DNA of 64,000 nt from Petrimonas mucosa (GCF_900095795.1 NZ_LT608328.1:3341001-3405000); one strand, 5' to 3'. Numbered from the stretch's first letter, positions 53,295-63,224 are shown. Notes: generated by a model not told the origin, from the sequence alone. Numbers and translations are program-made.

Positions 53295-55139
53295 ATGAAG
53301 CGAAACGAGAAGAGAACCCTTCGGAGCAACAGCTCTACTCAGGGGCGATTGATGGCCGGGGCACGTGCCCTCTGGCGGGCCAACGGCATGAAGGAGGAGC
53401 AGATGGGCAAACCGATCATCGCCGTGGTGAACTCCTTCACCCAGTTTGTGCCGGGGCATGCGCACCTGCACGAGATCGGCCAGCTGGTAAAGGCGGAGAT
53501 CGAGCAGCTGGGCTGCTTCGCCGCCGAGTTCAACACCATCGCCGTGGACGACGGCATCGCCATGGGGCACGACGGGATGCTCTACTCGCTGCCGTCGCGC
53601 GACATGATTGCCGACTCCATCGAGTACATGATCAATGCCCACAAGGTGGATGCGATGGTCTGCATCAGCAACTGCGACAAGATCACCCCGGGCATGCTGA
53701 TGGCCGCCATGCGGCTGAACATCCCCGCCATCTTCGTTTCGGGGGGACCGATGGAGGCAGGGAAGATCGGCGACGAGTCGATCGACCTGATCGACGCGAT
53801 GATCGAATCGGCCGACGACAATGTCTCCGACCAGCGCATCTCGCAGCTCGAAAAGCTGGCCTGCCCCACCTGCGGCTCCTGCTCCGGCATGTTCACCGCC
53901 AACTCGATGAACTGCCTCAACGAAGCGATCGGACTGGCCCTGCCCGGCAACGGAACCATCGTCGCCACCCATGCCAACCGGATCAACCTCTTCCGCAAGG
54001 CGGCGAAACAGATTGTGGAGAACGCCCACCGCTACTACTTCGAGGGCGACGAGAGCGTGCTGCCGAGAAGCATAGCCACCCGGGCAGCCTTCCTCAATGC
54101 CATGTCGCTCGACATCGCCATGGGCGGATCCACCAACACCATCCTCCATTTGCTGGCCATTGCCCATGAAGCGGAGGTCGATTTCACGATGGACGACATC
54201 GATGCACTCTCTCGCAGAGTTCCCTGTGTCTGCAAGGTGGCGCCCAATACCAAGAAATACCATATCCAGGATGTGAACCGGGCCGGCGGCATCCTGGGCA
54301 TCTTGAACGAGCTAGCCAAGGGGGGACTGATCGACACCTCGGTACACCGTGCCGACGGGTTGACGCTCGGCGAAACGATCGCCCGTTACGACATTACCGT
54401 CTCCTCGCCCGATCCGGAAGCTGTGGCGATCTACAGCTCGGCTCCCGGCAACCGGTTCAACCTGGTGATGGGATCGCAGGATGCCCGGTACAAAACGCTC
54501 GACAGCGACCGGACCGGCGGCTGTATCCGCAGCATCGACAACGCCTATACCCGCGACGGCGGACTGGCCATCCTGAAGGGGAACATCGCCCGGAACGGCT
54601 GTGTGGTGAAGACCGCCGGAGTGGACGAGAAGATCTGGAGCTTCTCGGGCAGGGCCAGGGTCTACCACTCGCAGGATGACGCCTGCGCCGGCATCCTTAA
54701 CGGCGAGGTGGTTGCCGGCGACGTGGTGGTCATCGTCTACGAGGGACCGAAAGGGGGACCGGGCATGCAGGAGATGCTCTACCCCACCTCCTATATCAAG
54801 GCCCGGCACCTGGGCAAGGAGTGTGCCCTGATCACCGACGGCCGTTTCTCCGGAGGCACCTCCGGCCTCTCCATCGGACACATCTCGCCCGAGGCGGCTG
54901 CCGGCGGCGAGATAGCGCTGGTGAGGGACGGCGACATCATCGAGATCGATATTCCCAACCGCTCCATCCAGGTACGGCTCACCGACGGAGAGCTGGCAGA
55001 GCGGCGGAGAGAGGAAGAGACCAAAGGAAAGGATGCCTTCAAACCGGTGCGGGAACGGGAGATTTCCAACGCACTGAAGTTGTACGCCCACTTCGTCAGT
55101 TCGGCCGACAAGGGCGGTGTAAGAATTATCAATTCATAA
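53295..55139 (+). CDS. ilvD: dihydroxy-acid dehydratase
   Basis: The 614-residue iron-sulfur enzyme makes the 2-oxo acids of valine and isoleucine from their dihydroxy precursors. Fe-S ligands are visible in [16 protein letters not shown] and [19 protein letters not shown], and the Mg and catalytic regions in [19 protein letters not shown] and [26 protein letters not shown]. The length is normal. It is 16 bp after leuB. Confidence 0.97.
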   Translation: MKRNEKRTLRSNSSTQGRLMAGARALWRANGMKEEQMGKPIIAVVNSFTQFVPGHAHLHEIGQLVKAEIEQLGCFAAEFNTIAVDDGIAMGHDGMLYSLPSRDMIADSIEYMINAHKVDAMVCISNCDKITPGMLMAAMRLNIPAIFVSGGPMEAGKIGDESIDLIDAMIESADDNVSDQRISQLEKLACPTCGSCSGMFTANSMNCLNEAIGLALPGNGTIVATHANRINLFRKAAKQIVENAHRYYFEGDESVLPRSIATRAAFLNAMSLDIAMGGSTNTILHLLAIAHEAEVDFTMDDIDALSRRVPCVCKVAPNTKKYHIQDVNRAGGILGILNELAKGGLIDTSVHRADGLTLGETIARYDITVSSPDPEAVAIYSSAPGNRFNLVMGSQDARYKTLDSDRTGGCIRSIDNAYTRDGGLAILKGNIARNGCVVKTAGVDEKIWSFSGRARVYHSQDDACAGILNGEVVAGDVVVIVYEGPKGGPGMQEMLYPTSYIKARHLGKECALITDGRFSGGTSGLSIGHISPEAAAGGEIALVRDGDIIEIDIPNRSIQVRLTDGELAERRREEETKGKDAFKPVREREISNALKLYAHFVSSADKGGVRIINS

Positions 55140-55151
55140 CGACCATACATT

Positions 55152-56873
55152 ATGAGTAATCAGACAAAGGAGAACATTTCGGGGAGCGAGGCGCTGATCC
55201 GCTCCCTGCTTGCCGAAGGCGTGGATACCATGTTCGGATATCCCGGCGGTGCCATCATGCCCGTCTTCGACGCCCTCTACGATTATAAGAACGACATCCG
55301 CCATATCCTGGTCCGTCACGAACAGGGGGCGGTCCATGCCGCACAGGGTTACGCCCGCGTCTCGCGGAAGACCGGCGTGGCACTGGTCACCTCCGGTCCC
55401 GGCGCCACCAACGCCATCACCGGAATCACCGACGCCATGATGGACAGCACCCCGCTGGTGGTGATCTCCGGCCAGGTGGTCTCCGGCCTGCTGGGCACCG
55501 ACGCCTTCCAGGAGGCCGACGTGATCGGCATCACCCAACCCATCACCAAGTGGGCCTACCAGGTGAGACGTGCCGAAGAGATCCCCTGGGCGGTCTCCCG
55601 TGCCTTCTACATCGCCCGGAGCGGCCGTCCCGGACCGGTTGTCCTCGACATCACCAAAGATGCGCAGATCAACAAGTTCGACTACAGCTACAGCAAGACC
55701 ACCTTCCTGAGGAGCTACCTCCCCTTCCCCGAACCGGAGATGGAGAACATCAGGGCAGCGGCGGAGCTGATCAACCAGGCAGAACGCCCCTTCGCGCTGG
55801 TAGGACAGGGTGTGATTCTCGGCAATGCGGAACAGGAGCTGCTCGCCTTCCTCGAGAAGGGGGGAATTCCCTTCGGGTCCACCATCCTCGGGCTCTCCGC
55901 CATCCCCACCGACCATCCGCTCAATACCGGCATGCTGGGGATGCACGGCAACATCGCCCCCAACATGAACACCAACGCCTGCGACGTGCTGATCGCCATC
56001 GGCATGCGGTTCGACGACCGTGTCACCGGCAACCTCAAAACCTACGCCCGGCAGGCCAAGATCATCCACTTCGACATCGACCTGGCGGAGATGGACAAGA
56101 ACGTGAAGACCACCGTCAAGGTGCTGGGCGATGCCAAGGCTACCCTCCCGCTCGTCACGGAGCTGATCGGGAAGCGCGACCATTCGGCCTGGCTCGAGAC
56201 ATTCAACCAATACAGGAAGAGAGAGTTCGACTGTGTCATCAAGGCAGAGCTCTATCCCGAGAACGGCGGTGAGCTGAAGATGGGCGAGGTGATCAACAAA
56301 GTGTCGGAAGCTACAGGCCACAAGGCGATCTGCGTCACCGACGTGGGTCAGCACCAGATGATGGCCACCCGCTACTTCAAGTCGACCCTCCCCCGCAGCA
56401 TGGTCACTTCGGGGGGACTGGGCACCATGGGTTTCGGCCTCCCTGCAGGGATCGGAGCGAAGTATGGGGCGCCCGACCGTACCGTCTGCATCTTCGTGGG
56501 CGACGGCGGCTTCCAGATGTCGATCCAGGAGCTGGGCACCATCCTGGAGTACCAGGTCGACGTGAAGATCATCCTCCTGAACAACAACTACCTGGGGATG
56601 GTGCGGCAGTGGCAGGAGCTCTTCTTCGACGAGCGCTACTCCGAGACCCACCTGAAGAATCCCGACTTTGTAAAGGTAGCCGAAGCCTACGGTATCCGGG
56701 GCAGGAAGGTGACCGACCGCAGTGAGCTTGACGGCGCCATCAGGGAGATGCTGGAGCACCGTGGACCCTACCTGCTCGAAGCGGTGGTGGAGACCAAGGG
56801 GATGGTATATCCGATGGTACCCGCCGGCGGCAGCGTTACCGACATACTGATTGGAAACGGAAACAAAATTTAA
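55152..56873 (+). CDS. ilvB: acetolactate synthase catalytic (large) subunit
   Basis: The 573-residue thiamine diphosphate enzyme makes acetolactate or acetohydroxybutyrate. It has the N-terminal FGYPGGAIMPVFDALYD, catalytic Glu in VRHEQGAVHAAQGYAR, FAD region GMLGMHGNIAPN and the ThDP motif GDGGFQMSIQELGTILEYQVDVKIILLNNN. Tight spacing (12 bp) to ilvD and to ilvN indicates a coupled operon. Confidence 0.96.
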   Translation: MSNQTKENISGSEALIRSLLAEGVDTMFGYPGGAIMPVFDALYDYKNDIRHILVRHEQGAVHAAQGYARVSRKTGVALVTSGPGATNAITGITDAMMDSTPLVVISGQVVSGLLGTDAFQEADVIGITQPITKWAYQVRRAEEIPWAVSRAFYIARSGRPGPVVLDITKDAQINKFDYSYSKTTFLRSYLPFPEPEMENIRAAAELINQAERPFALVGQGVILGNAEQELLAFLEKGGIPFGSTILGLSAIPTDHPLNTGMLGMHGNIAPNMNTNACDVLIAIGMRFDDRVTGNLKTYARQAKIIHFDIDLAEMDKNVKTTVKVLGDAKATLPLVTELIGKRDHSAWLETFNQYRKREFDCVIKAELYPENGGELKMGEVINKVSEATGHKAICVTDVGQHQMMATRYFKSTLPRSMVTSGGLGTMGFGLPAGIGAKYGAPDRTVCIFVGDGGFQMSIQELGTILEYQVDVKIILLNNNYLGMVRQWQELFFDERYSETHLKNPDFVKVAEAYGIRGRKVTDRSELDGAIREMLEHRGPYLLEAVVETKGMVYPMVPAGGSVTDILIGNGNKI

Positions 56874-56885
56874 ACTGAACGCACT

Positions 56886-57449
56886 ATGGAAGGAAAAACG
56901 TTATATACCGTCACCATCTTTTCGGAAAATACGGTAGGTGTGCTCAACCAGATCACCACCATCTTCACCCGCCGGCAGCTCAATATCGAGACCCTCTCGG
57001 TCTCCCCCTCGGCACTGGCAGGGATACACAAGTTCACCATCACCGTCTTTGCCGAGTCGGACGAGGTGATGAAGAAGTTGGTCCGGCAGATCGACAAGCG
57101 GATCGACGTGTTGAAGGCCTACTTCAATGTCGACGACGAGCTGATCCACCAGGAGCTGGCCCTCTACAAGCTGTCCACCGACAAGGTACTGGAGCACGGG
57201 TCGATCGAATACCTGATCCGCAAGTACAACATCCGGGTGCTGGAGGTGACCAACGACTGCGTGGTCTTCCTCAAGGCAGGCCACTATGCCGAGACGCAGG
57301 GGCTGTTCGACGAGCTGGCCGAGAAGATCGGCGTACTCCAGTTCATCCGCTCCGGCCGCATCGCCATCACCAAGTCGCGGGTGGAACGTCTCAGCGACAT
57401 GCTGGCAGAGCGGGAGGAGAAACGGAAACAAGCATTAACAAACAACTAA
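56886..57449 (+). CDS. ilvN: acetolactate synthase regulatory (small) subunit
   Basis: The 187-residue protein has an N-terminal ACT domain (YTVTIFSENTVGVLNQITTIFTRRQLNIETLSVSP) that binds the feedback inhibitor valine, and a C-terminal ALS_ss domain from about residue 80. It is longer than E. coli IlvN and of the IlvH/IlvN type usual in Bacteroidota. It lies between ilvB and ilvC. Confidence 0.94.
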   Translation: MEGKTLYTVTIFSENTVGVLNQITTIFTRRQLNIETLSVSPSALAGIHKFTITVFAESDEVMKKLVRQIDKRIDVLKAYFNVDDELIHQELALYKLSTDKVLEHGSIEYLIRKYNIRVLEVTNDCVVFLKAGHYAETQGLFDELAEKIGVLQFIRSGRIAITKSRVERLSDMLAEREEKRKQALTNN

Positions 57450-57467
57450 CTTAACAAGATAAACAGT

Positions 57468-58514
57468 ATGGCAAAAATGAATTTTGGCGGGGTAGAAGAG
57501 AATGTAGTCACCCGCGACGAATTTCCATTGAGCAAGGCTCTGGAGACATTGAAGAACGAAACCATCGCCGTCATCGGATACGGCGTGCAGGGACCTGGAC
57601 AGTCGCTCAACCTGCGCGACAACGGCTTCAACGTGATTGTCGGCCAGCGGAAGGAGAGCAAATCGTGGGACAAGGCGGTAGCCGACGGCTGGGTTCCCGG
57701 CGAGACCCTGTTCGAGATCGAAGAGGCGTGCCAGCGCGGTACCATCATCCAGTACCTCCTCTCGGATGCCGCCCAGATCGCACTATGGCCCACGGTGAAG
57801 AGACACCTCACCCCAGGCAAGGCACTCTACTTCTCCCACGGCTTCGGCATCACCTACAAGGAGCGTACCGGCATCATCCCCCCGGCCGATGTCGACGTGA
57901 TCCTGGTCGCCCCCAAGGGATCGGGAACCAGCCTGCGGAAGATGTTCCTCGAGGGAAGGGGACTCAACTCCTCCTATGCCATCTTCCAGGATGCCACCGG
58001 CAAGGCGTACGACCGGGTGGTCGCCCTCGGTATCGGTGTCGGCTCGGGCTACCTGTTCGAGACCGATTTCAAGCGGGAGGTCTACTCCGACTTGACCGGC
58101 GAGCGGGGAACATTGATGGGTGCCATCCAGGGACTCCTGCTGGCCCAGTACGAGGTGCTGCGCGAGAATGGGCACACCCCGTCGGAAGCGTTCAACGAGA
58201 CGGTGGAAGAGTTGACCCAGTCGCTAATGCCGCTCTTTGCCGAGAAGGGGATGGACTGGATGTACGCCAACTGCTCCACCACGGCACAACGTGGTGCGCT
58301 CGACTGGATGGGTCCGTTCCACGACGCCACCAAGCCGGTGTTCGAGAAGCTCTACAAGGAGGTGGCCAACGGCAACGAAGCCCAACGCTCCATCGACAGC
58401 AACTCGCAGCCCGACTACCGCGAGAAGCTGGAGGCTGAACTGACGGCCCTCCGCGAAAGCGAGATGTGGCAGACCGGCGCCGTGGTGAGGAAGTTGCGCC
58501 CCGAAAACAACTGA
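57468..58514 (+). CDS. ilvC: ketol-acid reductoisomerase
   Basis: The 348-residue class I KARI reduces and rearranges acetolactate. It contains the nucleotide-binding glycine motif VIGYGVQGPGQSLNLRDNGF followed by GQRKESKSWDKAVADGW, and the metal ligands in SDLTGERGTLMGAIQGLLLAQYE and ETVEELTQSLMPL. The loop G-Q-R-K-E-S resembles those of NADPH-specific enzymes. It closes the operon 19 bp before a terminator. Confidence 0.96.
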   Translation: MAKMNFGGVEENVVTRDEFPLSKALETLKNETIAVIGYGVQGPGQSLNLRDNGFNVIVGQRKESKSWDKAVADGWVPGETLFEIEEACQRGTIIQYLLSDAAQIALWPTVKRHLTPGKALYFSHGFGITYKERTGIIPPADVDVILVAPKGSGTSLRKMFLEGRGLNSSYAIFQDATGKAYDRVVALGIGVGSGYLFETDFKREVYSDLTGERGTLMGAIQGLLLAQYEVLRENGHTPSEAFNETVEELTQSLMPLFAEKGMDWMYANCSTTAQRGALDWMGPFHDATKPVFEKLYKEVANGNEAQRSIDSNSQPDYREKLEAELTALRESEMWQTGAVVRKLRPENN

Positions 58515-58533
58515 TTGAATATTGCATGATTAT

Positions 58534-58568
58534 CCGTCGGGTCGTCACAAACGGCCTGACGGTTTTTT
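58534..58568 (+). terminator. intrinsic terminator of the ilv/leu operon
   Basis: CCGTCGGG at 58534-58541 pairs with CCTGACGG at 58555-58562 with one G-U pair, followed by TTTTTT at 58563-58568. Confidence 0.82.
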
Positions 58569-58636
58569 ATCCTTGCAGTTATACCATTTCTTCGCACCTT
58601 TCTTCCGACCAAGTTGGCCAAAGTAAATAAAATAAG

Positions 58637-58644
58637 TATCTTTG
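58637..58644 (+). promoter_or_regulatory. TAnnTTTG box in front of a decayed gene
   Basis: TATCTTTG lies 30 bases before the ATG at 58675 of a broken ORF. It suggests the gene once had its own promoter. Confidence 0.45.
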
Positions 58645-58674
58645 CCTTGTAATTAAGGGTTTAAGGCAAAAAAG

Positions 58675-59071
58675 ATGCCTAGGCTGGACAACATAGAGAA
58701 CGACTTTCGGGGTTATCAAAACCTTATTACATTTTTTGAAAAAACAGGAATGAGTGGTTTTCAGTGATTGAACTTGAATTGCTCAATTTTTTTGCTGCCA
58801 ATATGAGTGCCGTCTTAGGTGCAATATTGGATAAACTTGCGAGCAATCTCAATGATATCCGTTTTAGTCATCTAGATCCTCAAATAGAGACCATTCTGCA
58901 GAAAAATAATGTTTTAAACGTTACGAATTATGGCCATAAAATGATGCCAATGTACTGATTTATCTCTTCTGGCCAACAGGACTATACAGCTTTGAACAAA
59001 GCTACGCCCGCGTTTTCAGGAATCTACTGAGACAAGGAGATAAACCCATCTCAAACATTCAAACAGTTTAG
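58675..59071 (+). pseudogene. decayed STAS-like protein gene, several frames
   Basis: Coding fragments lie in successive frames: MPRLDNIENDFRGYQNLITFFEKTGMSG (58675-58767), then IELELLNFFAANMSAVLGAILDKLASN ending at 58958, then NDANVLIYLFWPTGLYSFEQSYARVF up to a stop at 59069. The middle part resembles the STAS-like N-terminal region of Bacteroidota proteins that continue into a histidine-kinase-type ATPase domain (pattern F-x-A-N-M-x-A-x-L-G-A-I-L). No ATPase domain follows. I do not recognise the last fragment, which may come from another gene. The stretch has two frameshifts and lies between the operon terminator and pabC. Confidence 0.55.
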
Positions 59072-59670
59072 AGATAGCCGGGAAGGATCTCCTTCACCGG
59101 AACCCCTACTCCATCTTCAATATCGAGCATGGCATTGATCAGGTAAAGATGATCGAACCGGCCCAGGTTATCCACTGTAATCTTCATCTCTCTTACAATC
59201 GACTCCCGCAACAGCTTCTGCCGCTTGGTGCCGTTCAGCAGAGAGGCGGAAGGAGTAAAAAGCTCCCCCGCTTTCCGTAAGACCACGTTGCTGTATGTGG
59301 TATCGGTGATCTCTCCCCCCTGCACGATCAGCACCTCATGGCCGGGCTCCGCATCGTTCAGCGCATCCAGCCGTGACCTGTCGGAATATTTGAACGAGTA
59401 GTCCAGTCCCTCCGCCTCCACCAGCCGCAACACACAGACCGGCTTCGGCCGGTAGGGATCAAAACCGATGGAGCGGATCTTCCCGTCATACTCTATCCGG
59501 CACTTCACCTTCCCCTTGCGGAGCGATTCCGGCAACAACTGCTCCAGGTCGGGCAGCTGCGGAGCAGTAAAACCGAAACGGTTGCCAGTCAGCCCCATCC
59601 GCTCCCGATGAGCCTCCAGGTTCACTGCCCGGCCATCCAATATGCATATCGATTCGAGAAACATCCTCAT
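59068..59670 (-). CDS. pabC: aminotransferase class IV, 4-amino-4-deoxychorismate lyase-like
   Basis: The 200-residue protein belongs to the fold-type IV PLP enzymes. It starts MRMFLESICILDGRAVNLEAHRERM, then has EVLIVQGGEITDTTYSNVVLRK, with the PLP-phosphate Glu in the G-x-I-T-D-T region, and INAMLDIEDGVGVPV. Position and size fit the lyase that releases 4-aminobenzoate. The start is ATG 59668-59670, one base after the pabB stop; a longer frame inside pabB has no support. The usual Lys in the middle of the protein (YSFKYSDRS) is present. Confidence 0.85.
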   Translation of the reverse strand: MRMFLESICILDGRAVNLEAHRERMGLTGNRFGFTAPQLPDLEQLLPESLRKGKVKCRIEYDGKIRSIGFDPYRPKPVCVLRLVEAEGLDYSFKYSDRSRLDALNDAEPGHEVLIVQGGEITDTTYSNVVLRKAGELFTPSASLLNGTKRQKLLRESIVREMKITVDNLGRFDHLYLINAMLDIEDGVGVPVKEILPGYL

Positions 59671-59671
59671 C

Positions 59672-60646
59672 TCAGTTAAAGGGGAGGTAAATTTTCCGGA
59701 GCGCCTCTGCATACTCCTTCCTGCAATCGCTGTTCACCGTAATGCCGCCCCCGCTCCGGAAGAAGAGTCCATCCTCCGTCGCCTCGATAAACCTTATCAG
59801 CACGCAGGAGTCGAGATCCTCACCGTCGAAATAGCCCGCCACGCCGGTATAGAAGCCACGCGGCTGCTCTTCAGCCCGCCGGATCAGGTCGACCGTCGCC
59901 TTCTTGGGCGCACCGGAGACCGAACCCGCCGGCAGCAGTTCGACAAGGAGCGACCCTATCTTGCCGGCATAGTTCCCCGGCAACTCGCCTTCGATCTCGG
60001 AGCTCACCTGCAGGATGGCCCCATGGTTGGTCTCCACCCGGTCGAGATACCTGAAGCGGTTCACCCGCACCCCGGCAGCAACCCGGCTGATATCGTTGCG
60101 GATCAGGTCAACGATGGTAGCGTGCTCCGCCTTCTCCTTGTAATCGTTCAGGATCGTCTCCTCCGCATGCATCGCTGCCGCATCTATCGTCCCCTTCATC
60201 GGGTTGGAGGAGATTCTCCCCTTCTCGATCCGCACAAACCGCTCGGGCGAGAAGCAGACAAACCTGCCGGGCAGATAGAGCCGGTACGCCGCCCGGCTGC
60301 GGTGAAAGATCTCCCGGAGCGACAATCCGGTGGCGACCGGTGTCCGGATCGTCAGGTTGGTCAAGAACGAGTTGCCATAGCGCAACCCCTCCATCACCTG
60401 CGAGAAGCGCCCGGCATACAGATCATACTCCTCCGGGAAGGCCTCGAACGAGAAAGTGGAGCCAGTCGTCCAAGCAGTTCCCCCGTTCCCGATCCCCGCC
60501 ATGTCGAAAAGAATTTCCGACTGCTGCAAGGGATTCTCCAGAAAGAAGCCCTCGCTCAGCTCAAAATCGAAGCCGAACAGGAAGGGCGTTCCGGCTTGTC
60601 CAGCCGCATCCATACGTTCTCTTACATCGTTGCAGGAGGTAAACAT
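59672..60646 (-). CDS. pabB: aminodeoxychorismate synthase component I
   Basis: The 324-residue chorismate-utilising enzyme makes aminodeoxychorismate, precursor of 4-aminobenzoate and folate. It has the core segments FVCFSPERFVRIEKGRISSNPMKGTIDA (with the K of the M-K-G-T motif), VDLIRNDISRVA, LPAGSVSGAPKKATVDLI and GGGITVNSDCRKEYAEAL. It is shorter than E. coli PabB at the N-terminus, as is common in Bacteroidota. It is cotranscribed with pabC. No glutamine amidotransferase (pabA) lies beside it. Confidence 0.93.
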   Translation of the reverse strand: MFTSCNDVRERMDAAGQAGTPFLFGFDFELSEGFFLENPLQQSEILFDMAGIGNGGTAWTTGSTFSFEAFPEEYDLYAGRFSQVMEGLRYGNSFLTNLTIRTPVATGLSLREIFHRSRAAYRLYLPGRFVCFSPERFVRIEKGRISSNPMKGTIDAAAMHAEETILNDYKEKAEHATIVDLIRNDISRVAAGVRVNRFRYLDRVETNHGAILQVSSEIEGELPGNYAGKIGSLLVELLPAGSVSGAPKKATVDLIRRAEEQPRGFYTGVAGYFDGEDLDSCVLIRFIEATEDGLFFRSGGGITVNSDCRKEYAEALRKIYLPFN

Positions 60647-60647
60647 C

Positions 60648-60691
60648 CTGCAAAAATAGGCGAATTCGATCTTTTTCCGTTATTTTTGCAG
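60648..60691. promoter_or_regulatory. mirrored divergent promoter boxes between pabB and fmt
   Basis: CTGCAAAAATA at 60648-60658 is a perfect complement of TATTTTTGCAG at 60681-60691. Each arm contains a TAnnTTTG-like box (TATTTTTG), one facing pabB and one facing fmt. The pabB box is so near the start codon that its transcript would be almost leaderless. Confidence 0.5.
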
Positions 60692-60716
60692 TGAAAAGAG
60701 GCAAAAAGATACCGAA

Positions 60717-61664
60717 ATGAAGAGAGAAGAGTTACGCATCGTATTTATGGGGACACCCGCCTTTGCCGTGGAGTCGCTTCAGGCACTGGTCGAAAACGGC
60801 TATAACGTGGTCGGGGTCATCACTGCACCCGACAAGCCGGCCGGTCGGGGCTACAAGCTGCAGCCGTCGGCGGTGAAATCGTATGCCCTGTCGGCAGGAG
60901 TGCCTATCCTCCAGCCTGAAAAGCTGAAGGATGAGGGGTTCCTGAACGAACTGAGGCAGTTGAAGGCCGACCTCCAGGTGGTGGTTGCCTTCCGGATGCT
61001 GCCCGAGGTTGTCTGGAACATGCCGCCCCGCGGAACCTTCAACCTGCACGCCTCGCTGCTGCCGCAATACCGGGGCGCCGCCCCCATCAACTGGGCCCTG
61101 ATCAACGGCGAGAAGGAGACCGGTGTAACCACCTTCTTCCTCAGTCATGAGATCGACACCGGAGAGATCATATTCCAGGAGAGGGTGCCCATCGGGGAGG
61201 ATATGGATGCCGGCACCCTGCACGACAGCCTGATGACGTTGGGAGCCAAGCTGGTGCTGAAGACCGTAGATGCAGTGATCGACGGGACGGTCAGGTCGCT
61301 GCCGCAGAGTGAGCTGGAGGCAACCATCACTGAACTGAAGCCGGCACCCAAGATCCACCGGGAGAGCTGCCGGATCAACTGGGAGAGCCCGGTGGAGGAG
61401 ATCCGCAACCTTGTCCGGGGACTGGCACCCTACCCCGCCGCATGGACCGAGTTCGAGGTACGGGGAGAGAAGCTGAACTTCAGGATATTTGAGACAAGAG
61501 CGATCAGGGAGGCACACGGATTAACACCGGGTCAGGTGGTCACAGACAATAAAACCACCCTGCGGGTCGCCGCGCAGGATGGCTTTATCGAGATTCTGGA
61601 TCTCCAGCTGTCTGGAAAAAAGCGGATGAAGACCGGCGACTTCCTCAACGGGTTCTCTTTCTGA
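60717..61664 (+). CDS. fmt: methionyl-tRNA formyltransferase
   Basis: The 315-residue enzyme formylates initiator Met-tRNA using 10-formyltetrahydrofolate. Its N-terminal domain has RIVFMGTPAFAVESLQALV, GVITAPDKPAGRGYKLQPSAVK (with the 16-residue loop), and the catalytic block FNLHASLLPQYRGAAPINWALINGEKETGVTTFFLSHEIDTGEII. The C-terminal tRNA-binding domain begins near residue 210. It is divergent from pabB, both depending on folate. Confidence 0.96.
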   Translation: MKREELRIVFMGTPAFAVESLQALVENGYNVVGVITAPDKPAGRGYKLQPSAVKSYALSAGVPILQPEKLKDEGFLNELRQLKADLQVVVAFRMLPEVVWNMPPRGTFNLHASLLPQYRGAAPINWALINGEKETGVTTFFLSHEIDTGEIIFQERVPIGEDMDAGTLHDSLMTLGAKLVLKTVDAVIDGTVRSLPQSELEATITELKPAPKIHRESCRINWESPVEEIRNLVRGLAPYPAAWTEFEVRGEKLNFRIFETRAIREAHGLTPGQVVTDNKTTLRVAAQDGFIEILDLQLSGKKRMKTGDFLNGFSF

Positions 61665-61677
61665 ACCCGCAACCCGC

Positions 61678-63180
61678 CTACCACTTGTAGTTCAGCCCGA
61701 AGCTGAGCAGCTGCGTGATCTGCAGGTACTTGAACTTCGGATCGGGCGGGACGCTGTCGTCGAACCGCAGGTTCAGGAAGAACCGGGTGGAGAAAGCATT
61801 GGTCAGCGCCATGTTCAACGTATTCTCGAACTCCGCCTCCACCTTCTCGTAGCTGGTGAAGTACTTCAGCCGCGAGTTCCAGGTGATGTACCGGTTGAAG
61901 TCGTAGATCAGGTTGGCCGTAACCGTGGAACCCAGGTCCATGGTGTGTTTCTTTCCCTCCTCGATCCCGTAACGGGTCACGCTCACCTTCTCGTTGCCGA
62001 TGTACCTGAAGTTAAAGCTTAAGGGCGCCAGGTGCAGGTCCAGCCGCACCCTGCGGTGCCTCACCTTTTCGAACCGCTTGTCGAGGTTGTACTTCAACCC
62101 GACACCGCCGTTCACATAGAGCGGTGCCAGGAAGGCCGACCGTATCTCGTTCGAGTTGGTGGGATAGTTGTTGAAGAGCTGCGACCTCACATCGAGGTTG
62201 GTCGAGTATGACCACTTCTTGGCAAAGGCGTCGAGTCCGAAGTCCCCGTAATAGCGGATCAGGTCGTCACCGATCCGGTACTTGCGGATGGTGTCGTCGG
62301 GGGCGGTAAAGACGGAGAGCCTCCACTCGAAAGTGTTGTTGAAGCGCACCTTCTCTTTCCGGTAGTTCATCCTCAACACATGGGTGTTGACAAAGGTGAA
62401 GTTGCTTGTCCCCCCCTTGTGCCAGTTCGGCGAGAAGTAGCTCTGGGAGAGCTGGAACGAGTGGTCGCCGTTGTAGACCCAGTACCTTCGCCTGATCTCC
62501 GTCTTCTCCACCTGCGGAGCGTTCAGCGAGTAGCTCGTCTCCGTAGAGATCAACTCTTTAAAGGGGTTGAACGTCTCCAGCACCTCGGTATCCTTGCTGG
62601 AGGAGGGAAGCCCCTCGAGGTCGAACACCGAAAGCTTCACCCGGTCGGGATAGCTCTTGTAGAAATCCCTGCGGACAGAGTCGACAAATGCAGAGTGCAT
62701 CAGCTTGGGTGCAAAGGTCTTGTCGGGCGAAATCAGCAACCCCCTGTAGATATTTCGCTCCTTCTTCGGATAAAAGTTAAGATCGGAAGGCAACATCTTC
62801 CCCGTGAAGATCATCGGCAGGAAGAGCGGGTTGTAAAAGATGGTGTCGAGGAAGGTCAACCCCTCAAGCGATGTGGTGAAGAAGAGGTTGTCGGGCAACT
62901 GAAGCGTCCCGTTCTCCTTCCGGGTGTAGAGGTAGTCCAGCGGCACGGTAACCCTGATCGCCGGATTGTATTTGGAGGTATCCTGTAACTGCGGCAATGG
63001 TGTTACGGTACCCGGCACCACCTGTGGAGGCGGTGCTTCCTGCACCTGTCTTTGCCGAATCAGTTTCTCTATATCTGTTATATTTTCAAAAATCTTAAGG
63101 CTGTCGATTTCCTGGGCAGCGGTTTTGGGTATGGATAGCGGAGCTATTAAAAAAATGAGAAACAAACCAATCTGTCTCAT
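61678..63180 (-). CDS. DUF3078 outer-membrane protein
   Basis: The 500-residue protein begins with a signal peptide (QIGLFLIFLIAPLSIPKTAAQ). It matches DUF3078, with the segment FSPNWHKGGTSNFTFVNTHVLRMNYRKEKVRFNNTFEWRLSVF, and many alternating strands to the end (LLSFGLNYKW), consistent with an outer-membrane beta-barrel. I start at ATG 63178-63180; ATG 63196-63198 is an in-frame alternative, but the promoter box at 63217 would leave only a very short leader. Function is unknown. Monocistronic. Confidence 0.8.
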   Translation of the reverse strand: MRQIGLFLIFLIAPLSIPKTAAQEIDSLKIFENITDIEKLIRQRQVQEAPPPQVVPGTVTPLPQLQDTSKYNPAIRVTVPLDYLYTRKENGTLQLPDNLFFTTSLEGLTFLDTIFYNPLFLPMIFTGKMLPSDLNFYPKKERNIYRGLLISPDKTFAPKLMHSAFVDSVRRDFYKSYPDRVKLSVFDLEGLPSSSKDTEVLETFNPFKELISTETSYSLNAPQVEKTEIRRRYWVYNGDHSFQLSQSYFSPNWHKGGTSNFTFVNTHVLRMNYRKEKVRFNNTFEWRLSVFTAPDDTIRKYRIGDDLIRYYGDFGLDAFAKKWSYSTNLDVRSQLFNNYPTNSNEIRSAFLAPLYVNGGVGLKYNLDKRFEKVRHRRVRLDLHLAPLSFNFRYIGNEKVSVTRYGIEEGKKHTMDLGSTVTANLIYDFNRYITWNSRLKYFTSYEKVEAEFENTLNMALTNAFSTRFFLNLRFDDSVPPDPKFKYLQITQLLSFGLNYKW

Positions 63181-63216
63181 AATTGTAGTCTTCAACATTT
63201 TTTCCGGTTTTAGGAG

Positions 63217-63224
63217 CAAAGATA
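63217..63224 (-). promoter_or_regulatory. -7 box of the DUF3078 gene
   Basis: CAAAGATA on the plus strand reads TATCTTTG on the minus strand and fits TAnnTTTG. Confidence 0.5.
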
